A stretch of DNA of 7,190 nt from CAZVPZ01 sp964629245 (GCA_964629245.1 CAZVPZ010000033.1:1-7190); one strand, 5' to 3'; counted from the first letter of the stretch, positions 1-5,138 are shown. Program-made: numbers and translations. Notes: generated by a model not told the origin, from the letters alone.

Positions 1-39
1 GAAGGAAGGGGAGGGGAAGAGAACGGTAAAGCGTTGCTC

Positions 40-61
40 TTGACGGTTCGTTGACAGTTCG
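40..61. repeat. 11-bp imperfect tandem repeat
   Basis: Two adjacent copies, TTGACGGTTCG (40-50) and TTGACAGTTCG (51-61), differ at one base. The repeat lies in a gene-free stretch left of the two gene relics. No function can be assigned from the sequence, and chance duplication is possible. Confidence 0.5.
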
Positions 62-97
62 GACGCCGCAAACTGGTTACGCTCAGTTTACACGCAA

Positions 98-120
98 GAA
101 GCCATGCAGAGCATGGCTTT
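98..120. repeat. Perfect 9-bp inverted repeat (hairpin, 3-base loop)
   Basis: The arms AAGCCATGC (99-107) and GCATGGCTT (111-119) are exact reverse complements separated by AGA. A G-T pair at 98/120 could extend the stem. It sits about 60 bp beyond the stop codon of the minus-strand relic (179-181), where a processing or termination hairpin for that former gene could lie. There is no T-run on either side, so a simple terminator role is not shown. The flanks 1-97 and 121-178 contain no reading frame I can support. Confidence 0.55.
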
Positions 121-178
121 CACATAGCAACGCGGTGCGCCGCACTTCAATTGATTTCGGCTTCCGGGAAAAAGAGGT

Positions 179-271
179 TTATGCGGCTGGGAAGTCGATG
201 TCGTCTCTTTCTCCCAGCATCGCTCTCAGGCTTTCGGGATCGGCGCCTAGTTCCTCTGCAACTGCTCTTCC
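179..271 (-). pseudogene. C-terminal relic of an unidentified gene
   Basis: On the minus strand a frame reading GRAVAEELGADPESLRAM and then ending in DDIDFPAA terminates at TAA (179-181). Its composition is typical of the genuine proteins here: helical, acidic, with Glu/Asp/Ala-rich codon use. It has no plausible start, and TAG at 272-274 interrupts it. Beyond that TAG the same frame stays open to about 352 and still reads like protein (YRIIPGYSTVS just upstream of the TAG). It could therefore be a gene carrying a nonsense mutation, or a gene whose 5' part was deleted. I do not recognise the family. The upstream extension overlaps the plus-strand relic, so one of the two readings must be a shadow there. 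Confidence 0.4.
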
Positions 272-326
272 CTAGCTTACCGTGGAGTAGCCAGGGATTA
301 TCCTGTATGTCGGTTCCGGTTCCTGA

Positions 327-581
327 CCCGACGCGTGGAACGGGCAGTCCATCCTTTTTCGGATCGACGGCGGAAAGTGGTACACGGCAGAAAAGCTGAA
401 GACGCCGATTGGCTGGGAATGGCACGATGCTTCGCCGAACAACGAGCCCTCCTACAAGCTAGACCTGTCGGAGGGTATGCACACGCTTGAGTTTGCCTGC
501 AAGAACAACGGTGTCCTTATAGACGAGATTTTTATCACCTCGGACGGCCAGAAGCTGGGAGGATACGGACGGTCAATCTAG
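327..581 (+). pseudogene. C-terminal relic of a beta-sandwich, carbohydrate-binding-like surface protein
   Basis: A plus-strand frame with no start codon at its 5' end reads PDAWNGQSILFRIDGGKWY, then GWEWHDAS, LDLSEGMHTLEFA and VLIDEIFIT, ending at TAG (579-581). The order (FRIDGG-W, GW-W, L-G-HTLE, G-IDEI-IT) is the pattern of the last strands of malectin/CBM-type jelly-roll domains in large secreted archaeal and bacterial proteins. That is recognition from memory, not a search. TGA at 324-326 and TAG at 288-290 break the same frame upstream, where LYVGSGS still resembles the preceding strand. It is therefore probably a truncated and mutated 3' end of a longer surface protein gene. If it is expressed at all, only an internal start would serve. 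Confidence 0.5.
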
Positions 582-611
582 TTGCAGTTCTACTTCAGTA
601 CCCGGGCAAAG

Positions 612-621
612 GGTTAAGAAA
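612..621 (+). promoter_or_regulatory. Probable TATA box for the 643-1328 operon
   Basis: The A/T-rich element GGTTAAGAAA is centred about 26 bp before the ATG at 643. That is the spacing expected for an archaeal promoter producing a leaderless mRNA. No Shine-Dalgarno motif precedes the ATG, which supports a leaderless start. Confidence 0.45.
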
Positions 622-642
622 GTTCTATCCAGTTACCGGATT

Positions 643-1059
643 ATGGACAGGCAGACCTTACTAGTCGGGGTTTCAGTGTTCATCCTGCTTGCTTTCGCCG
701 GGTTCTATCTCGGGACGGGCCAGGATTCCCCGGCCGGACCTGGACAGGATGCGAAGTTCGCCACGCTTATGAACACGACAGTGGATAACGACGCTGACAT
801 AGGGACTGCCAGGTTCGATAACAGGAGTCTTGACCTGATGCATGAGAACAGGGAAGAGGCGAGGTTCTATATCGATACTGACCGCGACGGCTCTTTCGAC
901 AAAGAGCTCGAGGACCTGGAGCACAACGGGAAGGTCCAGAACCTGACTGAAACTGTAAATCTGGGAGACACCACTTACATGCTCTACTTCCGCTACAGGG
1001 ACTCTGGTAGCGAGAGGGGCGATGCTTGGCTCTGGCTTTACAGGGTCAGGGAGCTATAA
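643..1059 (+). CDS. Membrane-anchored exported protein with Ca-loop-like motif, unknown function
   Basis: The 138-aa protein opens with a short charged head and one hydrophobic helix (about residues 6-25), so it is probably an uncleaved signal anchor with the rest outside the cell. The exterior part is acidic. It has three N-x-S/T sequons (N44, N60, N100) and a DTDRDGSFD stretch (78-86) resembling the Asp-rich Ca2+-binding loops of dockerin/EF-hand/TSP3 repeats. Only one such loop is present, so metal binding is inference. The C-terminal part (YMLYFRYRD, then WLWLYRV) is strand-like. The stop TAA (1057-1059) overlaps the ATG of the next gene by one base, so the two are very likely co-transcribed and translationally coupled. 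I do not recognise the family. Confidence 0.8.
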   Translation: MDRQTLLVGVSVFILLAFAGFYLGTGQDSPAGPGQDAKFATLMNTTVDNDADIGTARFDNRSLDLMHENREEARFYIDTDRDGSFDKELEDLEHNGKVQNLTETVNLGDTTYMLYFRYRDSGSERGDAWLWLYRVREL

Positions 1060-1328
1060 TGTCGATAAAGAGGAAAGGGGAGCGGCCGGACTGGGTAGAT
1101 GAACTCATCTCGGGCAAGAGGATTGAATGGGTTCTCTACGACAGCAGTACCGACAAGATGAAGGTCGCGACTGCCAGTGACCAGAAGGATGCGATAAAGA
1201 CCGCCCTGTCGCACGGTATAGTGCCTCGGAAGACACAGCATGCCGCGCCTAGGACCGACGCCTACCGCCGCCTGGTGATGAGCCCTTCCGAGTTCGAACG
1301 TTTCATGGAGCGGCTGAGGGCCAGGTAG
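1059..1328 (+). CDS. Conserved-looking 89-aa protein, unknown function
   Basis: I start this gene at ATG 1059, within the TAATG overlap with the upstream stop, preceded by GGGAG as a weak ribosome-binding site. An upstream in-frame candidate at 1026 lies inside the previous gene and adds only low-complexity residues. The protein is small and soluble: no membrane segment, a basic N-terminus, then IEWVLYDSSTDKMKVAT, which looks like two beta strands. A helix containing DAIKTALSHGIVPRK follows, then a C-terminal helix FERFMERLRAR. The strand-strand-helix layout suggests a compact alpha/beta domain, but I recognise no family. It ends in TAG immediately before a seven-T run. Its partner is an exported protein, yet this product should stay in the cytoplasm. 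Confidence 0.8.
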   Translation: MSIKRKGERPDWVDELISGKRIEWVLYDSSTDKMKVATASDQKDAIKTALSHGIVPRKTQHAAPRTDAYRRLVMSPSEFERFMERLRAR

Positions 1329-1338
1329 TTTTTTTAAC
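1329..1338 (+). promoter_or_regulatory. T-run serving as terminator and TATA box of the histone gene
   Basis: TTTTTTTAAC directly follows the TAG at 1326-1328. As RNA it is a U-tract of the kind that ends archaeal transcription. As DNA its centre lies 26 bp before the histone ATG at 1360, the position of an archaeal TATA box for a leaderless transcript. No Shine-Dalgarno motif is present before that ATG. The double role is inferred from position. Confidence 0.6.
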
Positions 1339-1359
1339 ACCGCGCGTCTAGCTTTTCAC

Positions 1360-1548
1360 ATGGTTTTCTCTACTGGAGCGGTGAAAGAGCTGGTCTCTGA
1401 CCTTTCCGACCACAAGGACAATATCCGGAATTTCAGCGCTCGGGTGGTCGAACGGGCGTCTGACATCGCCAGTTTCAAGCAGAGGAAGACTATAGGTCCT
1501 GAAGATGTCGAGAGAGCGGTTGAACAGATTGAAGAGGATGGGAAGTAG
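1360..1548 (+). CDS. Archaeal histone-fold protein, short variant
   Basis: The 62-aa product has the end of an archaeal histone: RKTIGPEDVERAV (42-54) matches RKTIKAEDIELAV of HMfB (loop 2 and helix 3), and AVKELVSDL (7-15) fits helix 1. Histones of this family dimerise and multimerise on DNA to compact the chromosome. The distance from helix 1 to RKTI is about ten residues shorter than in HMfB, where RKTI is at 52-55. Aligning the hydrophobic positions (I22, F25, V29/V30, A33, I36) with HMfB offset by ten places the loss in loop 1 and the first turns of helix 2. The protein is also rather acidic for a DNA-binding protein, as in halophiles. The start is ATG with a TATA element 26 bp upstream and no leader. 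It is a single fold, not the doublet histone of Halobacteria. Confidence 0.85.
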   Translation: MVFSTGAVKELVSDLSDHKDNIRNFSARVVERASDIASFKQRKTIGPEDVERAVEQIEEDGK

Positions 1549-1551
1549 AAA

Positions 1552-1565
1552 GATATTTTTTAAAC
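1552..1565 (+). promoter_or_regulatory. T-run/TATA element after the histone gene
   Basis: ATATTTTTTAAAC begins four bases after the histone stop codon. The T-run can terminate the histone transcript, and TTTTTTAAA is centred about 27 bp before the ATG at 1587. This is the same double use as in front of the histone gene. Confidence 0.6.
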
Positions 1566-1586
1566 AAAACCGCAGTCATTACCTGT

Positions 1587-1823
1587 ATGGGCCGATTCAT
1601 AAAGGGGCTGGCAGGTTTCGCGACAGGTTTCATCCTATTCGTGCCGTTTTTCTTCTTCACCAGCCAGTCCCAGAAACAGGCCACTATAACCGGCGCCCCA
1701 CTGGCCTACAAGCTCCCCATGATAGTCGGCCTGACCGTGATGTACCTCTTCCCCCTGATATTCTGGGCTCTGCTGCCTGCGAAGGATCGCATCCAGAGGT
1801 GGTGGAGGGACCGCAAGTACTAG
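1587..1823 (+). CDS. Small two-helix membrane protein, unknown function
   Basis: The 78-aa product has two hydrophobic helices (about 6-26, with PFFFF, and about 44-65, containing MYLFPLIFWALL). They are joined by a polar loop QSQKQATITGAPLAYK. The tail DRIQRWWRDRKY is strongly basic, so by the positive-inside rule both ends should face the cytoplasm. The ATG is leaderless behind the TATA-like element at 1552-1565. I do not recognise the family. It sits between the histone gene and a gene for an exported protein, each with its own promoter, so no operon partner hints at its role. Confidence 0.75.
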   Translation: MGRFIKGLAGFATGFILFVPFFFFTSQSQKQATITGAPLAYKLPMIVGLTVMYLFPLIFWALLPAKDRIQRWWRDRKY

Positions 1824-1825
1824 GA

Positions 1826-1835
1826 GAATATTTAT
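1826..1835 (+). promoter_or_regulatory. Probable TATA box for the 1890-2363 gene
   Basis: GAATATTTAT lies just after the stop at 1821-1823. Transcription about 26 bp downstream would begin near 1857 and give a short leader containing the purine-rich ribosome-binding site at 1861-1870. A second A/T element, AAAATTATA (1849-1857), is an alternative and would place the transcript start near 1880, past the ribosome-binding site. Confidence 0.4.
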
Positions 1836-1860
1836 CCGGGGCGGTACAAAAATTATAGAA

Positions 1861-1870
1861 GGAGGGGAGA
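1861..1870 (+). promoter_or_regulatory. Shine-Dalgarno site pointing to a start near 1872-1875
   Basis: GGAGGGGAGA is a strong match to the archaeal 16S 3' end. It is 6-9 bases before the in-frame ATC codons at 1872 and 1875, but about 24 bases before the first conventional start, GTG 1890. The gene at 2411 has an almost identical leader (GGGGAGGGAG directly before ATG), which shows the expected spacing. Confidence 0.6.
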
Positions 1871-1889
1871 GATCATCGACTGGCTTGAG

Positions 1890-2363
1890 GTGGTTGTACT
1901 TGCGGTTATCATAGTGGGAAGTAACTACGTTCTCAGCCAGCCGTCTCCGACAACTCCGGAGGAGAAGTACGACTTCACGAACATCAAGGAGATAAAGCAA
2001 GAACCTGCGAGCTATCTCAACCGCACGGTCAACATCCACGGTGAACTCGTCGAGCGGGAGACCCGTACGGGGAGGACCACCGTCTTCCTGAAGCAGAAGA
2101 ATAAACACCTGGAGCTCAGCGGCTGCAGGTTCAACAGTACGACGACTAGGGTAGGGGTGGAGGGCACTGTCGACCAGTACCAGAGCTGTGAATGCATCTA
2201 CCGCGACCCGTACCTCGGCTGGTCGGACAGGAGTATCAGGATGAAGGAGCAGAACTCCTGCAGGCGGAGCATCCCTGACATGTACAACAACAGCAGGTGT
2301 GTCGAGGGAAGTGTGAAGACCCACTACTACCTGACCTGCGGTGACGTGCTCTACACCGAGTAG
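1890..2363 (+). CDS. Membrane-anchored exported protein with OB-fold-like domain
   Basis: Coordinates use the first conventional start (GTG 1890, 157 aa). The ribosome-binding site argues that translation really begins at 1872 or 1875, adding (M)IDWLE before the membrane helix VVVLAVIIVGSNYVLS. From 1890 the helix would begin at residue 1, which is unusual. After a Pro/Thr linker comes a domain reading IKEI, ASYLNRTVNIHGELV, TTVFLKQKNKHLELSGC and VGVEGTVDQY. This resembles the strand order of small exported OB-fold (tRNA_anti-like/YgiW-type) domains. It has six cysteines (GC, SCEC, NSC, RC, TC), enough for three disulfides outside the cell, and several N-x-S/T sequons. The function is unknown; binding of an oligosaccharide, ion or nucleic acid is only a possibility from the fold. 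Confidence 0.75.
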   Translation: MVVLAVIIVGSNYVLSQPSPTTPEEKYDFTNIKEIKQEPASYLNRTVNIHGELVERETRTGRTTVFLKQKNKHLELSGCRFNSTTTRVGVEGTVDQYQSCECIYRDPYLGWSDRSIRMKEQNSCRRSIPDMYNNSRCVEGSVKTHYYLTCGDVLYTE

Positions 2364-2370
2364 GGAAACC

Positions 2371-2380
2371 AATTTATTAT
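2371..2380 (+). promoter_or_regulatory. Probable TATA box for the 27-aa ORF
   Basis: AATTTATTAT is followed about 26 bp later by position 2401, where GGGGAGGGAG immediately precedes ATG 2411. A transcript starting at or just before 2401 would carry a short leader consisting almost only of the ribosome-binding site. Confidence 0.5.
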
Positions 2381-2410
2381 CCCGCACCCAATACCCTACT
2401 GGGGAGGGAG

Positions 2411-2494
2411 ATGGAAAGATCTAACAAACAGTCCGAGGACTCTATCGCAAGGCGGTACGAGAAGGTCCTCAAGTCGATAAGGAACCGCAACTAG
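2411..2494 (+). CDS. Probable 27-aa basic microprotein
   Basis: ATG 2411 is preceded directly by GGGGAGGGAG, the best ribosome-binding sequence in the window, and by a TATA-like element at the right distance. The frame encodes 27 residues (MERSNKQSED, then SIARRYEKVLKSIRNRN) and ends in TAG at 2492-2494. The product is highly charged. The second half is an amphipathic basic helix (ARRYEKVLKSIRNR) that could bind RNA or a partner protein. It lies 107 bp before the helicase gene and could be its upstream ORF on a shared mRNA or an independent small protein. There are no homologues I recognise. The support is the promoter/ribosome-binding-site arrangement, not similarity. Confidence 0.55.
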   Translation: MERSNKQSEDSIARRYEKVLKSIRNRN

Positions 2495-2601
2495 TTTCTC
2501 TGGCGGGCTCCGGTGGGCGGCGAGCTGCGCAGACCCCTCTATCAAGTAGATGTTGGTGTTTTGAATCTTGGGGTTCTAACTCTACATGCAGGAAGCAGAA
2601 G
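2495..2601 (+). other. Possibly structured leader of the helicase gene
   Basis: This 107-bp gap has no gene. Its first half is G/C-rich and contains the palindrome CTGCGCAG (2525-2532). The second half can fold: GTAGA with TCTAC as an outer 5-bp stem, enclosing GAATC-TTGG-GGTTC as a hairpin. GGAAG, a weak Shine-Dalgarno site, lies just before the ATG at 2602. Bacterial cold-shock DEAD-box helicase genes often have long regulatory leaders, so control of the helicase by this leader is a reasonable but unproven inference. No clear TATA box is visible at the usual distance, so the helicase may be read from the promoter at 2371. Confidence 0.3.
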
Positions 2602-3714
2602 ATGAGATTCGAAGAACTTAACATATCAGGAGATACGTGTAGAAGGCTTGAAGAACAGGGGATAGAGAAGCCGACCGAGGTACAGGAGCGGTCTATCCCA
2701 AAGGTTTTCGAGGGGAAGGACGTCTTGGTGGAGTCGGAGACCGGCTCCGGGAAGACACTCGCGTTTTCTCTACCCATAATCGAACAGGTGGACGGGAGCG
2801 AGACTCAGGCCCTCGTACTCTCGCCGACACGTGAACTTGCCAAGCAGATAGCGAGCGAGATAAACAAGGCCTCGGGCGACAACGTTGAAACGGTCACCAT
2901 CTACGGCGGCGTCGGCTACGAGCCCCAGATAAAGGGCGCCAAGAAGGCCAACATCGTCGTGGGGACGCCGGGACGGATACTCGACCTGCTGAAGCAGGGC
3001 AAGCTTGAAGTGTCAGGTATAGAATACTTCGTGCTCGACGAGGCTGACAGGATGCTCGACATGGGATTCCAGGACGAACTGGAGGGAATCATCGAATACT
3101 GTCCCCGCGAGCGCCAGAACCTCCTGTTCGGCGCGACGATTCCGCACGACCTGAAGAGGCTGTGCGAGAAGTACAGCATCGACCCGGAGATAATCAGGAT
3201 CAAGAGAAAGAAGCACACCAGGAACCTTGAGGAGAAGTACATCGATACCAAGCCGAACCGGAAGCTGTCAACGCTCTACACCCTCCTGAAGCACAGGGAC
3301 CGCGATTTGTCCCTTGTCTTCTGCAGGACGAAGAACACGACACGCTGGCTTGCCGGGAAGCTCAGGAAGAACGGCATCGACGCGCAGGAGCTCAATGGCG
3401 ACATGTCGCAGCACAAGCGGGAGCAGATGGTGGAGAAGTTCGAGAACAAGGGTATACGTGTCATAGTCGCTACGGACGTCGCGGCGAGAGGCCTCGACAT
3501 CGACGGTATAAGCCATGTATTCAACTACGACGTACCCGACACGGTTGATACCTACACCCACCGCGTGGGACGCGCTGGAAGGCAGGGTGAGCCAGGAGAG
3601 GCCATAACGCTGCTCGAGAAGAAGGATTACCAGAAGTTCCGGAGCATAAAGAGGAAGAAGGATATAGAGAGGATTGACCGCGACCAGCTCCAGCTGAAAA
3701 GGGTCAAGACCTGA
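2602..3714 (+). CDS. DEAD-box ATP-dependent RNA helicase
   Basis: The protein has 370 aa, the size of a minimal eIF4A/DeaD-type core. It should use ATP to unwind short RNA duplexes or remodel RNA-protein complexes in the cytoplasm. Motifs in order: Q motif with F3 and Q28 (PTEVQERSIP); motif I ETGSGKT (46-52); Ia PTRELA (75-80); Ib GTPGR (121-125); II DEAD (146-149); III GAT (177-179); IV LVFCRTK (238-244); V ATDVAARGLD (290-299); VI HRVGRAGR (320-327). Motif III normally reads SAT; here the Ser is Gly. The C-terminus has a short Lys/Arg-rich tail (KKDYQKFRSIKRKK) instead of an accessory domain, probably for extra RNA contact. Its stop lies seven bases from the stop of the convergent nucleotidyltransferase gene. 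I leave the symbol blank because archaeal members are not cleanly assignable to deaD or rhlE. Confidence 0.97.
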   Translation: MRFEELNISGDTCRRLEEQGIEKPTEVQERSIPKVFEGKDVLVESETGSGKTLAFSLPIIEQVDGSETQALVLSPTRELAKQIASEINKASGDNVETVTIYGGVGYEPQIKGAKKANIVVGTPGRILDLLKQGKLEVSGIEYFVLDEADRMLDMGFQDELEGIIEYCPRERQNLLFGATIPHDLKRLCEKYSIDPEIIRIKRKKHTRNLEEKYIDTKPNRKLSTLYTLLKHRDRDLSLVFCRTKNTTRWLAGKLRKNGIDAQELNGDMSQHKREQMVEKFENKGIRVIVATDVAARGLDIDGISHVFNYDVPDTVDTYTHRVGRAGRQGEPGEAITLLEKKDYQKFRSIKRKKDIERIDRDQLQLKRVKT

Positions 3715-3721
3715 ATCAGTC

Positions 3722-4654
3722 TTACCTGAAATCTCCCAGTTCGCCCTGAGATGTTACGGTACTGGGACTGCTTCTCTTACCGGTAACACTTTCCTCCAGT
3801 TCATCAGCTAGCTCTTCAACAGTCATATCCCCGGGCTCCAGCTGCCCGACCAGTTCTCTTTCTTCTTTCCGGGAAAGTCTCGGAATCTCCTTTCCGTTCG
3901 AATTCCTCAGCTGTAGCAGGGCCCTCCCCAACCTGTGGTTTTCCTCGAGTCTCTCAATCCTCTCCCTATAGTGGCTGGGGCTCCTTGACTTGAGTTCGTA
4001 CCAGGGCCTGATTCTTTCCTTCGGCTCTCCGCTCTCCACAAGGTTCTCCATCCAGTCCAGCTCTCTCATTACATCCTTGTCCTCGAAGCCCACGATGGGC
4101 ATGTGGCCTGTCAGGAAGGCTCTTGACCGCGTCACGTAATTGGAGGAGAAATCCTTGTAGCCTGGCTGGTTCACCTCGAAGGTCTCGTAGGCCAGCCCCT
4201 TGATATCGTCGTGTTTACGCCTGCTTTCACGTGTCTGGTCCATGAACTCTGAGTAGGTGTATACGGATGCGTCGATACGCGTCGAAGGGAAACTGCTCTC
4301 GTCCCGACAGCTACCAAGCCTCTCTTCCACCTCCCAGGCCGCCTCATCAGGCACATCTTCTCCAAGCACCACCAGGAGGTCTATGTCGCTTCCTTTACCC
4401 TCCTCTCTTGAGCCAAGAACGGATAATGAGTCTGGAGGCAGCATAAGCTTGGACACTTCTGAACCGTAGTTGGCTGCGAAAGCTACGCCTTCCGCTACAC
4501 CGTATTCCTGCCTGAGCCAGTCCTCCGTCTCCAGAAGTGCCTTCCTTGAGAGCTCGGGCGCAGAGTAGGATGGGAGAGTGGTCTGGTAGTCCCCAAACCC
4601 GGGGAAAAGATTTGTTACAGGGTTTTCAACCCGGCCGACAGGGTCCTTGTGCAT
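3722..4654 (-). CDS. Nucleotidyltransferase-fold protein (pol beta/MNT superfamily)
   Basis: The protein contains the signature of the superfamily: GSREEGKGSDIDLLVVL (residues 81-97) gives the GS motif and the metal-binding pair D90 and D92, and RIDASVY (127-133) supplies the third carboxylate, D128. The reaction should be NMP transfer from NTP to a protein, small molecule or RNA; the substrate cannot be told. The N-terminal 60 residues and the helical C-terminal half (YRERIERLEENHRLGRALLQ) fit no family I know. The C-terminus is Ser/Glu-rich and probably disordered. I place the start at ATG 4654 (310 aa), because TTTTTATAT at 4684-4676 is then at -31 to -24 of a leaderless mRNA. ATG 4663 (313 aa) is the alternative. 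The frame stays open to 4828, but that part covers the promoter and reads as non-protein. I see no HEPN-type partner gene for a toxin-antitoxin pair. Confidence 0.8.
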   Translation of the reverse strand: MHKDPVGRVENPVTNLFPGFGDYQTTLPSYSAPELSRKALLETEDWLRQEYGVAEGVAFAANYGSEVSKLMLPPDSLSVLGSREEGKGSDIDLLVVLGEDVPDEAAWEVEERLGSCRDESSFPSTRIDASVYTYSEFMDQTRESRRKHDDIKGLAYETFEVNQPGYKDFSSNYVTRSRAFLTGHMPIVGFEDKDVMRELDWMENLVESGEPKERIRPWYELKSRSPSHYRERIERLEENHRLGRALLQLRNSNGKEIPRLSRKEERELVGQLEPGDMTVEELADELEESVTGKRSSPSTVTSQGELGDFR

Positions 4655-4675
4655 ACATACCATCTTCCTGTCAGG

Positions 4676-4684
4676 ATATAAAAA
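4676..4684 (-). promoter_or_regulatory. TATA box of the nucleotidyltransferase gene
   Basis: On the minus strand TTTTTATAT is a near-consensus archaeal TATA box. It lies about 26 bp (centre) before ATG 4654 and 17 bp before ATG 4663, which favours the shorter product on a leaderless mRNA. It is divergent from the promoter at 4706-4720. Confidence 0.65.
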
Positions 4685-4705
4685 CCTGCCGTAGTTTGTT
4701 ACTTC

Positions 4706-4720
4706 AAAATAACTAAAAAC
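4706..4720 (+). promoter_or_regulatory. Probable TATA region of the 4740-5138 gene
   Basis: AAAATAACTAAAAAC is the only A/T-rich block between the divergent genes not already used by the minus-strand TATA box. The TAACTAAAAA part is about 26 bp before TTG 4740. There is no Shine-Dalgarno site before that codon. Confidence 0.45.
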
Positions 4721-4739
4721 TCTGGGATGCAACCTTGGT

Positions 4740-5138
4740 TTGGGCGGTTCGAACGTGTCGGGACTTGAGAAATACGTACGAAGGCAGGAGGATGAGTATC
4801 TCCGGCTCAGGAACATGCTGGACGGCATGCAGCAGGACTACGACGCAGAGCTGCGGTATTCCCTTGACATCAGGGAGGACGAGATGGTACTCGACGTTTC
4901 TGTCATGAATGACGACCTGAGTTCGCCGTCGCCACCGCGGTGGGATCGCGTCCTCGCGATATTTGACGAGGCTTTTCTAGGCCTGAACAACCTCGCCCTA
5001 AAACAGGAGACACTGGGAAACGACGGCTTCGTGAGGAATGAGAGGTACAGTGTCGTCCGCGCCCCGCGCGTCTACAGGCCGGAGGAGGACGGCTACATGA
5101 CTCTGGATGAGAGCGTGGAGAGGCTTTCCAACATCTAG
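4740..5138 (+). CDS. Acidic 132-aa cytoplasmic protein, unknown function
   Basis: Residues 9-36 (LEKYVRRQEDEYLRLRNMLD) form a heptad-like helix that may be a short coiled coil. A strand pair follows (LRYSLDIREDEMVLDVSVM), then a Ser/Pro linker, a helix with WDRVLAIFDEAFLGLNNLAL, and a charged C-terminal part. There is no signal peptide or membrane helix. The start is TTG 4740, supported by promoter spacing; GTG 4755 (127 aa) is the alternative, and no in-frame ATG is near. It is transcribed divergently from the nucleotidyltransferase gene across an 85-bp intergenic region. Its TAG stop (5136-5138) overlaps the TAG stop of the convergent gene within CTAG. I do not recognise the family. Confidence 0.75.
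   Translation: MGGSNVSGLEKYVRRQEDEYLRLRNMLDGMQQDYDAELRYSLDIREDEMVLDVSVMNDDLSSPSPPRWDRVLAIFDEAFLGLNNLALKQETLGNDGFVRNERYSVVRAPRVYRPEEDGYMTLDESVERLSNI

Noticed and set aside
1..54. C-terminal tail of a plus-strand gene ending in TGA at 52-54
   Set aside because: Seventeen residues in a purine-rich stretch are too few to separate from chance, and another frame is equally open.
147..425. 92-aa minus-strand and 82-aa plus-strand frames at the left end
   Set aside because: Both are Arg/Ser/Pro-rich and in different phases from the two protein-like relic frames; neither contains a recognisable domain.
1026..1058. Upstream start for the 89-aa protein
   Set aside because: It would overlap the preceding gene by 34 bases and add a low-complexity stretch. 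ATG 1059 in the TAATG junction explains the gene better.
1635..2387. 250-aa minus-strand reading frame
   Set aside because: It runs antisense across the whole OB-fold-like gene and most of the two-helix membrane gene. Those have promoters, ribosome-binding or leaderless starts and coherent protein features; this frame is Val/Leu/Pro/Arg-rich without any motif.
3722..4828. Nucleotidyltransferase gene as a MNT antitoxin of a toxin-antitoxin pair
   Set aside because: The protein is about three times longer than MNT antitoxins and no HEPN-like gene with an RxxxxH motif is adjacent.
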